From: Crassaminicella indica
GTDB lineage: Bacteria; Bacillota; Clostridia; Peptostreptococcales; Thermotaleaceae
Assembly (NCBI RefSeq): GCF_019203185.1
Contig: NZ_CP078093.1
Location: forward strand, 2,636,389-2,700,388
DNA: 64,000 nucleotides
Reading direction: 5' to 3'
Shown here: positions 44,407 to 55,167 of the stretch, piece after piece
Layout of the letters: each line of letters begins with the position of its first letter
Numbering within the stretch: the stretch's first letter is position 1
Position numbers and translations under genes: made by a program
Notes under the pieces: model-generated
The model's database searches: none
Told to the model about the DNA's origin: nothing
Seen by the model: the letters and a program-made list of their open reading frames with translations, nothing else

Positions 44407-45355
44407 TTCCTTTGTCACCCTTTGGTTTCGAAACAATAGCTGCCCATTCACCCTTCTTGTTAACATCTATAATTTCCATTTTATTCTTTTCTAAGGCTGC
44501 AATCACTTCATCAACTTTTTCAAGAATAATACCAGAAGCAATAAAAATACTATCCTTTTTCATAAAATCTCCTATAAAGCTAGATAAATATATAATCACA
44601 TCTGCAATAATATTTGCAACAACTATATCTGCCTGACCATCTATTACATCCATTAAATTTCCATGTTTAATTGTAACTATATTTTCTACACCATTATCTA
44701 ATACATTTCTCTTTGATGCTTCTACAGCTACTTCATCTAAATCAACACCAATTACTTTTTTTGCTCCTAGTTTGGCAGCTACAATAGAAAGTATTCCACT
44801 TCCACAGCCAATATCAAATACAGTTGACGTATCTTTTACATATTTTTCTAAATTTTGGATGCACATCATAGTTGTTTCATGGGTTCCTGTTCCAAATGCC
44901 ATTCCAGGGTCAAGCTCTATAACAATTTCATCAAGAGAAGGTGTATATTCTTCCCAAGAAGGCTTTATTACTACTTGATCCCCTATTTTTTTAGGTTTAT
45001 AATATTTTTTCCATGCATTCGCCCAATCCTCTTCATAAACTTCTGATGTTGTCACTTCTCCTAATCCTTTATCAAGATTATATTGTGGTATTTTTTCTAC
45101 ATTCTGTTTTATTAATTCTATTTTGTCTAATAGGTCTTCACTCTCTGGAAGATATCCCGTTACAATAGCTCCTTCATAATCACTTTGTAAAATCGATTCA
45201 TCTAAATAATCCCAATCCCCTGATTGCTTTTCTTTAAAAATAGGATCATTTGGATCTTCTATGGCAACACCACCTACACCTACATCATATAAAATATTTG
45301 CTACCGCTTCAACAGCCTCTGTAGTCGTTTTAATTTTTACTTCTATCCATTTCAT
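44399..45355 (-). CDS. prmA: Ribosomal protein L11 methyltransferase
   Basis: The 318-residue protein starts MKWIEVKIKTTTEAVEA, the PrmA substrate-binding domain. The SAM-binding part shows DPGMAFGTGTHETT, VFDIGCGSGILSIVAAKLGA and VVANIIADVI, the catalytic NxxA-type segment. It trimethylates L11. ATG at 45355 follows GGAGG by 8 nt. It lies downstream of dnaJ and overlaps rsmE, a conserved Firmicute order. Confidence 0.95.
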   Translation of the reverse strand: MKWIEVKIKTTTEAVEAVANILYDVGVGGVAIEDPNDPIFKEKQSGDWDYLDESILQSDYEGAIVTGYLPESEDLLDKIELIKQNVEKIPQYNLDKGLGEVTTSEVYEEDWANAWKKYYKPKKIGDQVVIKPSWEEYTPSLDEIVIELDPGMAFGTGTHETTMMCIQNLEKYVKDTSTVFDIGCGSGILSIVAAKLGAKKVIGVDLDEVAVEASKRNVLDNGVENIVTIKHGNLMDVIDGQADIVVANIIADVIIYLSSFIGDFMKKDSIFIASGIILEKVDEVIAALEKNKMEIIDVNKKGEWAAIVSKPKGDKGNA

Positions 45356-45439
45356 ATACAAAACCTCCGTGCTTTTCACTTTATCTGTTATTATACCCTA
45401 CAATATCTATATTTATCAGAAATTTTACAATACAAGGAA

Positions 45440-45461
45440 ACACCCAGTCATGACTGGGTGT
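45440..45461 (-). terminator. Hairpin after dnaJ
   Basis: Perfect 11-bp palindrome ACACCCAGTCA/TGACTGGGTGT just after the dnaJ stop, with TTCCTTGTATTG beyond; the T tract is weak, so it may be partial. Confidence 0.6.
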
Positions 45462-45466
45462 CTTTA

Positions 45467-46600
45467 TTAAATACCAAAAACCTCTTTTACTTTATCAAAA
45501 AAGGATTTTCTTTGTTCATGTACATCTTCGCCCATTATATCTGCAAATTGTCTTAATAATTCTTTTTGTTTTTCATTTAATTTTTTAGGAACTTCTACTA
45601 TAACTTTTACGTAAAGGTCACCTCTTCCATAACCCCTTAAGCTTGGTATTCCTTTACCTTTTATTCTAAATATCGTTCCACTTTGTGTTCCTTCTGGAAT
45701 CTTATACTTAATTTTACCATCTAAACTAGGAACAATTAATTCATCTCCTAATGCTGCCTGTACAAAAGTAATTGGAATCTCGCAAATCACATCATTTCCA
45801 TCTCTTTTAAATATCTCATGCGGTCTTACTCTTAAAACAATATATAAATCCCCATTAGGTCCACCTTTTTCTCCTGGTTCACCTTCTCCTCTGAGCGGAA
45901 TAACAGAACCCGTATCCACGCCTGCTGGAACTTTTATTTGTATTTTCTTTTGTTTTAATTCTTTTCCTGTTCCATTGCATTTTATACAAGGATTTTCTAT
46001 AATATAACCTTCTCCATTACATACATCACAAGTTTTTACATTTACAAATTGTCCTAATGGTGTTCTTGTTGCATAACGTACTTCTCCTGTTCCATTACAT
46101 TTGCTACAAGTCTTTTTACTTGTTCCAGGCTTTGCTCCTGTACCATTACATGTGCTGCATTTTTCATGTCTTCTAATAATTACCTCTTTATCAGCTCCAA
46201 AAGCAGCTTCTTCAAAGGTTATAGCTAATTCATATCTTAAATCAGCACCCTTTTTAGGTCCTGCTTTTCTTCTTGAGCTTGAAAAGCCTCCGCCAAATAT
46301 GTCAAATATATCTCCAAATATATCTTCAAATCCACCGAATCCAGCTGCTCCGCCAAATCCACCCTGTGCATTACCATCTACACCTGCATGACCGAATTGA
46401 TCATATCTTGCTTTTTTATTTGGATCACTTAATATTTCATAAGCTTCATTGACTTCTTTAAACTTCTCTTCCGCCTCTTTATCTCCAGGATTTCTATCTG
46501 GATGATATTTCATAGCTAATTTTCTATAAGCTCTCTTTATTGTTTGCTCATCAGCACCACGGTCAACGCCTAAAACTTCATAATAATCTCTTTTAGACAC
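45467..46600 (-). CDS. dnaJ: Chaperone protein DnaJ
   Basis: The protein is 377 residues. It has a J domain with [10 protein letters not shown] (HPD), a Gly/Phe-rich linker with [11 protein letters not shown], and four zinc-finger CxxCxGxG repeats ([32 protein letters not shown]), followed by the substrate-binding C-terminal domains. It stimulates DnaK ATPase and delivers unfolded clients. A GTG at 46600 giving [11 protein letters not shown] is preferred over GTG 46609. It is the last gene of the hrcA operon. Confidence 0.96.
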   Translation of the reverse strand: MSKRDYYEVLGVDRGADEQTIKRAYRKLAMKYHPDRNPGDKEAEEKFKEVNEAYEILSDPNKKARYDQFGHAGVDGNAQGGFGGAAGFGGFEDIFGDIFDIFGGGFSSSRRKAGPKKGADLRYELAITFEEAAFGADKEVIIRRHEKCSTCNGTGAKPGTSKKTCSKCNGTGEVRYATRTPLGQFVNVKTCDVCNGEGYIIENPCIKCNGTGKELKQKKIQIKVPAGVDTGSVIPLRGEGEPGEKGGPNGDLYIVLRVRPHEIFKRDGNDVICEIPITFVQAALGDELIVPSLDGKIKYKIPEGTQSGTIFRIKGKGIPSLRGYGRGDLYVKVIVEVPKKLNEKQKELLRQFADIMGEDVHEQRKSFFDKVKEVFGI

Positions 46601-46698
46601 CCTTCTCACCGCCTTTCTAATCAGGTTTTGTGAGAATCACAAACTATATCAATTATATGAAAAATATCTATTTTTCGCAAGACTTTTCACATTTTCAA

Positions 46699-46716
46699 GG
46701 CACCCTATTGGGTGCC
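46699..46716 (-). other. Intercistronic hairpin between dnaK and dnaJ
   Basis: GGCACCC-AATA-GGGTGCC lies 7 nt past the dnaK stop. On the minus strand it is followed by TTGAAAATG, a poor T tract, so it probably attenuates or stabilises rather than fully terminating before dnaJ. Confidence 0.6.
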
Positions 46717-46722
46717 TTTTAT

Positions 46723-48555
46723 TTATTTATCATCATCTACAACTTCATAATCTGCATCTACAACATTCTCTTGCTGTGTTTGTGTATTTTGACTCTCAGC
46801 TGCTCCTTGACCTTGCTGTGCTGCCTGTTCATACATTTTTTGAGATAATGCATGGAAAGCACTTGTTAATTCTTCTGTTGCTTTTTTAATTTCTTTTGTA
46901 TTATCACCTTCTAAAGCTTTTTTAAGCACTTCAAGCTTTGATTCGATATTTGTTTTTTCTTCAGTACTAATTTTGTCTCCAACTTCTTTTAGAGCTTTTT
47001 CCGTTTCATAAACCATTGTGTCTGCTTTATTTTTTGCTTCAATAGCTTCTTTTCTTTTCTTATCTTCCTCTGCATACTGTTCAGCTTCTTTTATTTTTTT
47101 CTCTATTTCTTCATCACTTAAATTTGTTGATGCAGTAATTGTAATCTTTTGCTCTTTTCCTGTACCTTTATCCTTTGCACTAACATTTACAATACCATTC
47201 GCATCAATATCAAATGTTACTTCAATTTGAGGTACTCCTCTTGGTGCTGGCATAATTCCACCTAGTTGGAATCTACCTAATGTTACATTATCACTTGCCA
47301 TTTGTCTTTCTCCCTGTAGCACATGAATATCAACTGTTGTTTGATTATCTGCTGCAGTAGAAAAGATCTGGCTCTTTCTTGTAGGAATAGTTGTATTTCT
47401 TTCTATAAGCTTTGTAAATACTCCTCCTAAGGTTTCTATTCCTAATGAAAGCGGTGTTACATCAAGCAACAATACATCTTTTACTTCTCCTGTTAATACA
47501 CCTGCTTGAATAGCAGCTCCTAATGCTACACATTCATCTGGATTTATTCCTTTATGAGGTTCTTTTCCAGTAAGTTTTTTAACAGCTTCTTGCACTGCTG
47601 GAATTCTAGTTGAACCTCCTACAAGGATCACCTTATCAATCTCTCCTGTTGAAAGCCCTGCATCCTTTAATGCTTTTCTTGTTGGTTCCATTGTAGCTTC
47701 AACTAGATGTGCTGTAAGCTGATTGAATTTCGCTCTTGTCAAATCAATATTTAAGTGCAATGGTCCCTCTGCTGTAGCTGTAATAAAAGGAAGATTAATA
47801 TTCGCTGTTTGTGTACTTGATAACTCTTTTTTCGCTTTTTCAGCAGCTTCTTTTAATCTTTGTAAAGACATCTTATCCTTTCTTAAATCAACGCCATGCT
47901 CTTTTTGGAAGCTTTCAGCTAAGAAATCTATAATTGCTTGGTCAAAGTCATCTCCTCCAAGATGATTATTTCCATGAGTAGCTAATACTTCAAATACTCC
48001 ATCTCCAAGCTCTAGAACAGAAACATCAAAAGTACCTCCACCTAAGTCAAATACCATAATTTTTTGATGTTCATTTTCTTTGTCAAGTCCATATGCTAGT
48101 GATGCTGCTGTAGGCTCATTGATAATTCTTTTTACTTCAAGACCTGCAATTTTTCCAGCATCCTTTGTTGCTTGTCTTTGACTATCTGTAAAATATGCAG
48201 GAACAGTAATAACTGCTTCTGTAACCTTTTCACCTAAATAGCTTTCAGCATCTGCTTTTAACTTCATAAGAATCATTGCTGAAATTTCTTGTGGTGAATA
48301 ATCTTTTCCATCAATATTTACTTTATAGTCAGTACCCATATGTCTTTTTATAGATATAATCGTCTTATCAGGATTTGTAATCGCTTGTCTTTTAGCTGTT
48401 TCTCCTACTAATCTTTCCCCATTCTTTGTAAATGCAACAACAGATGGTGTCGTTCTATTACCTTCAGCATTTGGAATTACAACAGGCTCTCCACCTTCTA
48501 AAACTGCAACACATGAATTAGTTGTTCCTAAGTCAATACCAATTACCTTACCCAT
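46723..48555 (-). CDS. dnaK: Chaperone protein DnaK (Hsp70)
   Basis: The 610-residue Hsp70 begins [20 protein letters not shown]. The nucleotide-binding domain shows [13 protein letters not shown] and [14 protein letters not shown], and the linker [14 protein letters not shown] precedes the beta-sandwich client domain and helical lid. A Gln-rich C-terminal tail ends [13 protein letters not shown]. It folds and protects proteins with DnaJ and GrpE. AAGGAGG lies 10 nt before ATG. It is the third gene of hrcA-grpE-dnaK-dnaJ. Confidence 0.98.
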   Translation of the reverse strand: MGKVIGIDLGTTNSCVAVLEGGEPVVIPNAEGNRTTPSVVAFTKNGERLVGETAKRQAITNPDKTIISIKRHMGTDYKVNIDGKDYSPQEISAMILMKLKADAESYLGEKVTEAVITVPAYFTDSQRQATKDAGKIAGLEVKRIINEPTAASLAYGLDKENEHQKIMVFDLGGGTFDVSVLELGDGVFEVLATHGNNHLGGDDFDQAIIDFLAESFQKEHGVDLRKDKMSLQRLKEAAEKAKKELSSTQTANINLPFITATAEGPLHLNIDLTRAKFNQLTAHLVEATMEPTRKALKDAGLSTGEIDKVILVGGSTRIPAVQEAVKKLTGKEPHKGINPDECVALGAAIQAGVLTGEVKDVLLLDVTPLSLGIETLGGVFTKLIERNTTIPTRKSQIFSTAADNQTTVDIHVLQGERQMASDNVTLGRFQLGGIMPAPRGVPQIEVTFDIDANGIVNVSAKDKGTGKEQKITITASTNLSDEEIEKKIKEAEQYAEEDKKRKEAIEAKNKADTMVYETEKALKEVGDKISTEEKTNIESKLEVLKKALEGDNTKEIKKATEELTSAFHALSQKMYEQAAQQGQGAAESQNTQTQQENVVDADYEVVDDDK

Positions 48556-48591
48556 TGTTTCATTTCCTCCTTCATCTTATATATAAAATTT

Positions 48592-49155
48592 TTATTTTAC
48601 AACTTTAACCATGCTTGGTCGAATTGTTTTACCATTAAGAATATATCCTTTTTGAAAAACATCTATGACTGTATTGCTTTCATACTCATCACTTTCTTCC
48701 TGCATTACAGCATGATGAAAGTTTGGATCAAACTCTTTTCCTAAAGCTTCAATCTCCTCTACTCCATTTTTTTTGAATACATCTAAAAGTTGCTGTAGAA
48801 TCATCTCTATACCTTGTGTAAAAGATTCATCCTTTCCTTCGTCTTTATAAGATTTTACAGCTCTTTCAAAATTGTCTACAATTGGAAGTAAATCTAAAAT
48901 TAATTTTTCATTTGCTAATTGATAGATTTCGCTCTTTTCTTTTTCGACTCTTTTTTTATAATTTTGAAAATCTGCTGTCATTCTCAAATACTTACTATTT
49001 AGCTCTTCCTTTTCTTCTTGCAACTTTTTAATATCTACACTAGCTTCATCCATTTGTACTTCTTTTTCTGCATCTAAACTGCTATTTACAGCTTCATCAT
49101 TTTTATTATCTACTTTCTCATCATTTTGCTCTTCTTTATAAGTATTCCCTTCCAT
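48592..49155 (-). CDS. grpE: Nucleotide exchange factor GrpE
   Basis: The 187-residue protein has a charged, low-complexity N-terminus, a long coiled coil (QEEKEELNSKYLRMTADFQN) and the beta domain with FDPNFHHAVMQEE and GYILNGKTIRPSMVKV. It exchanges ADP on DnaK. ATG at 49155 with AGGTG upstream is preferred to GTG 49164. It lies between hrcA and dnaK. Confidence 0.96.
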   Translation of the reverse strand: MEGNTYKEEQNDEKVDNKNDEAVNSSLDAEKEVQMDEASVDIKKLQEEKEELNSKYLRMTADFQNYKKRVEKEKSEIYQLANEKLILDLLPIVDNFERAVKSYKDEGKDESFTQGIEMILQQLLDVFKKNGVEEIEALGKEFDPNFHHAVMQEESDEYESNTVIDVFQKGYILNGKTIRPSMVKVVK

Positions 49156-49192
49156 TGCTTTCACCTACCTAGCTTTATATTTTAAATATGTA

Positions 49193-49234
49193 GATAGATA
49201 TAGTGCAAAATAAAATTACTTTGCACCCTATCTA
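49193..49234 (-). other. Intercistronic hairpin between hrcA and grpE
   Basis: ATAGATA-GGGTGCAAA pairs with TTTGCAC-TATATCTAT over a loop of about 10 nt. There is no U tract, so a role in mRNA processing or stability is more likely than termination. Confidence 0.55.
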
Positions 49235-49243
49235 TATTCTTTT

Positions 49244-50266
49244 TTAGCGATCATTTAATAATTCTGTTAAATTTTTAGTCACATAATCTACAACAGAAAT
49301 AATATGCTCATAGTTCATCCTTGTAGGTCCAATCACTCCAATTTTTCCAACAATAAATCCTTTTACCTTATAGGTTGCCGTTACTATACTACAGTCTTTC
49401 ATTTCTTCATGCTTGTTTTCTTTCCCAATAGTAATATCTAAGCCATCTTTACTATTCATTAACAATTCCATAATCTGCTTTTTCTGATCCAACATCTCAA
49501 TAAAATTTCTTGCTCTTTCGATATTATGGTACTCTGGCAAATGAAAAATATTTGTTATCCCATCTAAATATAACTGTACATTGACCATCTCTTCTAGTGT
49601 TGACAATAAAACTGGAATAATTGCATCAATTAATGAATGAAATATTCTCATCTCGGTTTTTATTTCTTCAACTGCATGAATATCAATATCTCTTATAGTT
49701 AATCCTTTAAGTTTACTATTTAATATTTTAGATATCATGCCTAAGTTATCAAAAGTATAATCTTCATTAATTCTTAAAATTGCATTTTTTACAATGCCAG
49801 ATTCTGATACGATCACAAGCAATATGCTTTTTTCATCAATTGGAACTAGCTGTACTGATTTTAACTTGCTTTGCTCAAACTGTGGAGATAAAACAATAGA
49901 AGTTAATTTCGTCATTTGAGACAAAATTTTTGAAGTAGTCGTAATTATTTGTTCTAATTCTCCTACTGATTCTATAAAGCTCTTTTTTATAGCCTGCTTT
50001 TGATTTTGAGCTAGCTTATCTAAAATCATTAAGCTATCTACATATAACCTATAACCTTTATCCGATGGAATCCTCCCTGCAGAAGTATGGGGTTGGTATA
50101 AAAACCCCATTTCTTCTAAATCCGCCATCTCATTGCGTATAGTCGCAGCACTTACTCCTAAATCATACTTTTTCATCAAGGTTCTTGAGCCTATCGGTTC
50201 AGCTGTAGAAATAAAATCTTTTATTATGGCCTGCAGAATCCTCAACTTTCTTTCTCCCAGTTCCAT
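49244..50266 (-). CDS. hrcA: Heat-inducible transcription repressor HrcA
   Basis: The 340-residue repressor has an N-terminal winged helix (ELGERKLRILQAIIKDF, SAATIRNEMADLEEMGFLYQ, PHTSAGRIPSDKGYRLYV) and GAF-like and dimerisation parts, including GPTRMNYEHIISVVDY. It binds CIRCE upstream of its own operon and is released when GroEL is titrated by unfolded protein. ATG at 50266 is used; the longer frame would begin inside CIRCE. It is the first gene of the operon. Confidence 0.97.
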   Translation of the reverse strand: MELGERKLRILQAIIKDFISTAEPIGSRTLMKKYDLGVSAATIRNEMADLEEMGFLYQPHTSAGRIPSDKGYRLYVDSLMILDKLAQNQKQAIKKSFIESVGELEQIITTTSKILSQMTKLTSIVLSPQFEQSKLKSVQLVPIDEKSILLVIVSESGIVKNAILRINEDYTFDNLGMISKILNSKLKGLTIRDIDIHAVEEIKTEMRIFHSLIDAIIPVLLSTLEEMVNVQLYLDGITNIFHLPEYHNIERARNFIEMLDQKKQIMELLMNSKDGLDITIGKENKHEEMKDCSIVTATYKVKGFIVGKIGVIGPTRMNYEHIISVVDYVTKNLTELLNDR

Positions 50267-50283
50267 AATATCACTCCTATTTG

Positions 50284-50310
50284 TTAGCACTCTCATTGAA
50301 TGAGTGCTAA
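50284..50310. promoter_or_regulatory. CIRCE operator
   Basis: TTAGCACTC-N9-GAGTGCTAA, a perfect match to the HrcA operator, placed between the promoter and hrcA. Confidence 0.97.
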
Positions 50311-50324
50311 TCTATTACGATTTT

Positions 50325-50353
50325 AACTTATCATTAATAAAAACATTTGTCAA
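50325..50353 (-). promoter_or_regulatory. Sigma-A promoter of the hrcA operon
   Basis: TTGACA (50348-50353), 17-nt spacer, TAAGTT (50325-50330), immediately upstream of CIRCE. Confidence 0.7.
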
Positions 50354-50372
50354 TATCATTTTTGCTATTTTT

Positions 50373-51512
50373 TTAATCTAATAAAAAAGCTACAAAGACT
50401 TGGTTAGATAAGTCTATCCCTTTTCTAGTCAATCGTATGCTTTTTTCATCTGTATATAAAAGTCCCTGTTTTTTAAGCTTCATAATTTCTTCCCCATAAA
50501 CATCATAAGGATTAAATCCAAATCGATCCTTAAATTCATCAATCACTATCCCTCTTATCATTCTTAGTCCTAAAAACATATATTCTGAAATTTCATCTTT
50601 TTTTGAAATGATTTCTTCAAATGCACAAGGACTTATATTTTTATGAATATTATCTATATACTCCTCCATTATTTTAGTATTTGAAAAGCGTTTTTTATTA
50701 AAATATGAATGAGCCCCTAAACCGAATCCAATATATTCTTTATCTTTCCAATAGATTTGATTGTGTATGCACTCTTTTCCTTTCTTTGCAAAATTAGATA
50801 TTTCATAGTGTTTATAATCATAAGCAGATAAATAATCTATTGCAAAATGGTGCATATCTCGATCAAGTTCTTCTGAAGGTAAGTTTAAGCTTCCTTTTTC
50901 ATATAACTCATTAAAAACTGTATTTTCTTCTATTTTCAAGCTATATGCTGAAATATGTTCTGGATTCAACTGAACAACATGATATAAAGTTTCCTCCCAG
51001 TCCTTTAAGCTTTGATCAGGCAACCCAAACATCAAATCAATATTAATATTTTCAAAACCTATTTCTCTTGCTAATAAAAAGTTTTTCAAAAATTCTTCTT
51101 TATTATGTATTCTTCCTAAACTTTTTAGATGAATATCTTGCCATGCTTGAAGCCCCATACTTAGTCTATTAACATTATTATTTAAATAATATACAAGATT
51201 TTCTTTATTAAGTGTTCCCGGATTGCTTTCTATAGAAAATTCTAAATCTTTATTAATATGAAAGTTTGAATAAATTGCATCTATTATTTTATCCATTTCT
51301 TTGATTGGAAGAATCGATGGAGTTCCTCCTCCTATAAATATAGATTTTATTTCATATGCTTTTAACTTTTCTTTCCATCCCCTTATTTCTTCTCTCAAAG
51401 CATCTATATATTTTGTAATATATTTTTCCATATTACTAAAAGAACAAAAATCACAATAAAAGCATTTTTGTTTACAAAACGGTATGTGAATATATATGCC
51501 TATTTCTTTCAT
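50373..51512 (-). CDS. hemW: Radical SAM heme chaperone/coproporphyrinogen oxidase-like HemW
   Basis: The 379-residue protein starts KEIGIYIHIPFCKQKCFYCDF, the CxxxCxxC HemW/HemN motif with an extra Cys; GGGTPSIL and the AYSLKIEENT segment follow. The shorter HemW class lacks the full oxidase features of HemN and is regarded as a heme chaperone; a genuine oxidase role is not supported here. GAGGTG precedes ATG. It lies between lepA and hrcA, as in many Firmicutes. Confidence 0.93.
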   Translation of the reverse strand: MKEIGIYIHIPFCKQKCFYCDFCSFSNMEKYITKYIDALREEIRGWKEKLKAYEIKSIFIGGGTPSILPIKEMDKIIDAIYSNFHINKDLEFSIESNPGTLNKENLVYYLNNNVNRLSMGLQAWQDIHLKSLGRIHNKEEFLKNFLLAREIGFENINIDLMFGLPDQSLKDWEETLYHVVQLNPEHISAYSLKIEENTVFNELYEKGSLNLPSEELDRDMHHFAIDYLSAYDYKHYEISNFAKKGKECIHNQIYWKDKEYIGFGLGAHSYFNKKRFSNTKIMEEYIDNIHKNISPCAFEEIISKKDEISEYMFLGLRMIRGIVIDEFKDRFGFNPYDVYGEEIMKLKKQGLLYTDEKSIRLTRKGIDLSNQVFVAFLLD

Positions 51513-51531
51513 TTATTTTCACCTCTTTTAG

Positions 51532-51558
51532 CAAAAATAGTCACCATTTGGTGACTAT
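51532..51558 (-). terminator. Terminator at the end of lepA
   Basis: ATAGTCACC-AAAT-GGTGACTAT followed by TTTTT, overlapping the lepA stop codon, before hemW. Confidence 0.85.
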
Positions 51559-53369
51559 CTTTTATCATCATATTTTAATACAGCCATGAAAGCTTCTTGT
51601 GGTACTTCTACTGACCCTAATTGTCTCATACGTTTTTTACCCTCTTTTTGTTTTTCTAAAAGCTTTTTCTTTCTAGATATATCTCCCCCATAGCATTTCG
51701 CTAATACATCTTTTCTCATAGCACTAATGGTTTCTCTCGCAATAACCTTTGTACCAACAGCTGCTTGTATTGGAATAGCAAACATATGGCGTGGAATTAC
51801 TTCTTTTAATTTTTCGCAAACAACTCTACCTCTAGATTGGGCTTTACTCTCATGTACTATCATTGAAAATGCATCTACAACCTCTTTATTTAATAATATA
51901 TCCAATTTTACAAGTTTTGATCTTTGATAACCTTTGAATTCATAGTCTAAGGACCCGTACCCTCTTGTTTTAGATTTTAAAGCATCAAAGAAATCATATA
52001 TTACCTCATTTAATGGAAGTTCATAATGTAGTGACACTCTTTTGTCATCTATATATTCCATATGCTTCATAGTTCCTCTTCGATCTTGACATAACTCCAT
52101 AATATTTCCAACATATTCATTAGGAACCATAATATTTGCATCTACAATAGGCTCTTCCATGAAAGCTATTTCCTGAGTTGGAGGTAAATTTGTTGGATTT
52201 TGAATCATCAAAACTTCCCCATCTGTTTTCGTGATTCTATATATAACACTTGGAGATGTAGTAATTAGATTCAAATCAAATTCTCTTTCTAGTCGCTCTT
52301 GAATAATCTCCATATGAAGCAGTCCTAAAAATCCACATCTAAAACCAAATCCTAATGCATTAGAAGTTTCAGGTTCAAATTCTAACGCAGCATCATTTAC
52401 TTTTAATTTTTCCAATGCATCTCTCACATTTTCATATTTTTCTCCTTCTGCTGGATACACACCACAATATACCATTGGCACTACTTTTTTATAACCGGGT
52501 AGTGGTTCATCAGTAGGGTTTTGCGCACTGGTAACAGTATCACCCACTCTTGTGTCCGCTACATTTTTTATGCTTGCTGTTATATAACCAACATCTCCAG
52601 CTTTTAACTCATTCACACTCATAGGACCAGGAATAAATACACCTACTTCATTTACCTCAAATTTTTTACCAGTAGCCATCATAAGAATCTTATCTCCCGG
52701 TTTTACCGTTCCTTCCTTGATTCTTACATAAACGATAACACCCTTATAACTATCATAATAAGAATCAAATATTAACGCCTTTAAAGGACCCTTCTCATCT
52801 CCAACAGGAGACGGAACCTTTTTTACGATTGCTTCTAAAACTTGCTCAATATTTAATCCAGCTTTTGCTGAAACTAATGGTGCATCACTTGCATCAATAC
52901 CAATAATATCTTCTATTTCTTGTTTTACTTCCTCTGGTCTAGCACTAGGCAAATCGATTTTATTAATAATAGGGATAATTTCTAGATTCTGTTCAAGTGC
53001 TAAATATACATTTGCTAAAGTTTGAGCCTCTACACCTTGAGCTGCATCTACTACTAAAATAGCACCTTCACAAGCAGCTAGACTTCTTGATACCTCATAG
53101 GTGAAATCCACATGTCCAGGTGTATCAATTAAATTAAGTATATATTCTTCACCATCTTTAGTTTTGTATATTAAACGTGTTGTTTGAAGCTTTATGGTTA
53201 TTCCTCTTTCTCTTTCTAAATCCATACTATCCAGTATTTGAGCTTTCATTTCTCTTTGTGTAAGTAAGCCTGTTTTTTCTATCAATCTATCGGCAAGGGT
53301 AGATTTACCATGATCAATATGGGCAATAATACTAAAATTACGTATCTTTTGTTGACGATTACTGCTCAT
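51555..53369 (-). CDS. lepA: Elongation factor 4 (LepA)
   Basis: The 604-residue translational GTPase begins [20 protein letters not shown]. The G motifs are AHIDHGKST, the switch [18 protein letters not shown] and NKIDLPSA. LepA-specific C-terminal parts are present, ending [20 protein letters not shown]. It acts in ribosome biogenesis or back-translocation. ATG at 53369 with GGAGG is chosen; the 43 extra upstream codons are not family-like. Confidence 0.97.
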   Translation of the reverse strand: MSSNRQQKIRNFSIIAHIDHGKSTLADRLIEKTGLLTQREMKAQILDSMDLERERGITIKLQTTRLIYKTKDGEEYILNLIDTPGHVDFTYEVSRSLAACEGAILVVDAAQGVEAQTLANVYLALEQNLEIIPIINKIDLPSARPEEVKQEIEDIIGIDASDAPLVSAKAGLNIEQVLEAIVKKVPSPVGDEKGPLKALIFDSYYDSYKGVIVYVRIKEGTVKPGDKILMMATGKKFEVNEVGVFIPGPMSVNELKAGDVGYITASIKNVADTRVGDTVTSAQNPTDEPLPGYKKVVPMVYCGVYPAEGEKYENVRDALEKLKVNDAALEFEPETSNALGFGFRCGFLGLLHMEIIQERLEREFDLNLITTSPSVIYRITKTDGEVLMIQNPTNLPPTQEIAFMEEPIVDANIMVPNEYVGNIMELCQDRRGTMKHMEYIDDKRVSLHYELPLNEVIYDFFDALKSKTRGYGSLDYEFKGYQRSKLVKLDILLNKEVVDAFSMIVHESKAQSRGRVVCEKLKEVIPRHMFAIPIQAAVGTKVIARETISAMRKDVLAKCYGGDISRKKKLLEKQKEGKKRMRQLGSVEVPQEAFMAVLKYDDKR

Positions 53370-53491
53370 TCCTACTCCTCCTCTATACACTACGGTAATC
53401 TTTAACATTATATCATAATTCATTTTGCTCGTATAGAGTTCTGTTTTATAAAGATTCATAATAACAGCCGAGCTAATCACTCGGCTGATCC

Positions 53492-53821
53492 TTACCAATA
53501 CTTACAAATCACATTTTTCTTTTCCTTTAATATTTCTATAAAAATTTCTACTTCACTTTTTATCGATTGATATACATGAATAATTTTTTGTTCATCTACA
53601 TAAAATTTTTCTCCACAAAAACATATTTCATGTACTTGATTATTAAGCTTTTTATATCCAAAAACCTTTGGTTCCTCAATCATCATCATCATGCGAAAAG
53701 AATCATCTACCATTAAAATACCATTCATTAATATAAAAAAAACAAATAACACACAAATAAACTTTTTGCCACTTATTTTTTTTTTTATTCTTTCCGTTTT
53801 TTTTCTTTCTACTCTACTCAT
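53492..53821 (-). CDS. Small single-pass membrane protein of unknown function
   Basis: The 109-residue protein has a strongly basic N-terminus ([19 protein letters not shown]), one hydrophobic segment at about 20-40 and a soluble part of about 65 residues with CFCGEKFY and a late Cys. Its topology suggests a short cytoplasmic tail and an exported C-terminal domain. It lies 13 nt after spoIIP, so a sporulation link is possible, and upstream of lepA. No family was recognised. Confidence 0.6.
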   Translation of the reverse strand: MSRVERKKTERIKKKISGKKFICVLFVFFILMNGILMVDDSFRMMMMIEEPKVFGYKKLNNQVHEICFCGEKFYVDEQKIIHVYQSIKSEVEIFIEILKEKKNVICKYW

Positions 53822-53834
53822 TTTTATCACCATA

Positions 53835-55046
53835 TTATTTTTTTATATCATTAATGACCCTATCTAGTATTTCAGCTAAATATTTTGTTGTTCTAATAGC
53901 TTCATCTATATTATTAGCTGTATTTCCAATTTCTATAAGTGCATAATAATCAGAATTAAACTGATTAAATCGATAAGGCTTGGTGATAGTTTTTTTTGCT
54001 AATCCCGGATAAAGTTCATCACTTTTTGCTTTTATATATTTAGCAAATGTTAATAATTTTTCTGTATTTTTATTTTTTGTACCTACAACAATACTGTATC
54101 TTGCAACTTTTTGACCATTAATCACCACATAGCTGTTTTCTCTAGCAGTATTATTATTAGGTGCTGCATCTCTATGAATATCAAATATTATTTTCAATGA
54201 AGGGTTTTTATCCATATTTGATTTTAATGTTTCTAAAGCTCTTACATATGATTGTTGGTATGATGGATAATCATGGAGAGTATCGTTATGTATAACTTTA
54301 TAGCCTTTTCTAACCAAATAAGATGTTAATTTATCTCCTACAGCTCTTACTGTGAACCTTCTTTTAAGAGAATGAAAATTCCCTATAGATTCTGGCATAT
54401 ATGATTCTGTTGCATGAGTATGATATATGAATATTACAGGCTTATTCATATTCAGCTCCACTTTGTTTGGCATATTTACAGGAGAACTTACAATAGGAAT
54501 TTGTTTTGTATTTTTTTTGGGGGTACTTTCTACTTTCGCCTTCCTAGATGCTACAGCTAATTCTTGAACTTCTTTTGTTTTTTTAACTATCTCATTATTT
54601 TCTATCTCTTCTAAAGAATTATTTATATCATGATTCTTTGCTATGTTATTTTCCTGATCCTTTAGCAACATATAATCATCCATTTCTGCTAAATCATCAT
54701 CTGCTTCTTTTAACATCGATATTTGTGCCTTAAATAGTGTTTTAGGATCTTCATAATCAAAATTCATTAATTTGCCTAAAACCATTTTAACAAATGTTTT
54801 ATCTTGGCTATACCCATTTTCCTTTTTATAATTTACTTCTAAAGCAGGTATCGTTTTATTTAACATCTGTATAAATAAATCATCCTTTATATTTTCTTTT
54901 TCATGAGCTTGTACAAAATTTTGACCGTTTCTGACCCCATTTGCTTTAACAATCATTTCCTTAGTATCTAAAATCAACATACCGCATGCTAAAATACACA
55001 TCATACAAGTTATAAAAACACCTATCCATCTATAATATCTTTTCAT
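53835..55046 (-). CDS. spoIIP: Stage II sporulation protein P
   Basis: The protein has one N-terminal TM segment (about 8-28), a variable linker rich in acidic residues, and the amidase/endopeptidase domain with VIFIYHTHATESYMP and IIFDIHRDAAPNN, both carrying zinc ligands typical of SpoIIP. It cuts peptidoglycan with SpoIID in the engulfing mother-cell septum. Start is uncertain: ATG 55046 with AAGG at 8 nt, or GTG 55079. It directly follows gpr, a conserved clostridial pairing. Confidence 0.93.
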   Translation of the reverse strand: MKRYYRWIGVFITCMMCILACGMLILDTKEMIVKANGVRNGQNFVQAHEKENIKDDLFIQMLNKTIPALEVNYKKENGYSQDKTFVKMVLGKLMNFDYEDPKTLFKAQISMLKEADDDLAEMDDYMLLKDQENNIAKNHDINNSLEEIENNEIVKKTKEVQELAVASRKAKVESTPKKNTKQIPIVSSPVNMPNKVELNMNKPVIFIYHTHATESYMPESIGNFHSLKRRFTVRAVGDKLTSYLVRKGYKVIHNDTLHDYPSYQQSYVRALETLKSNMDKNPSLKIIFDIHRDAAPNNNTARENSYVVINGQKVARYSIVVGTKNKNTEKLLTFAKYIKAKSDELYPGLAKKTITKPYRFNQFNSDYYALIEIGNTANNIDEAIRTTKYLAEILDRVINDIKK

Positions 55047-55167
55047 TTCAATTACCTTAACTTTCACCAATCTACGCACCCCTCTTTAGTTTCTTTTGTT
55101 ATTAATAAATAAGAACAATATGCTTATATAAGATTATATGAGAGGTGTCATCAATATATGATTATTC

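Noticed and set aside
46699..46716. Full transcription terminator between dnaK and dnaJ
   Set aside because: No U tract follows on the coding strand, and dnaJ has no recognisable promoter or CIRCE of its own.
50267..50296. Longer HrcA start
   Set aside because: It would begin inside CIRCE; ATG 50266 has GGAGTG and the family N-terminus.
53370..53498. 43 extra N-terminal codons of lepA
   Set aside because: Not LepA-like, and GGAGG directly precedes ATG 53369.
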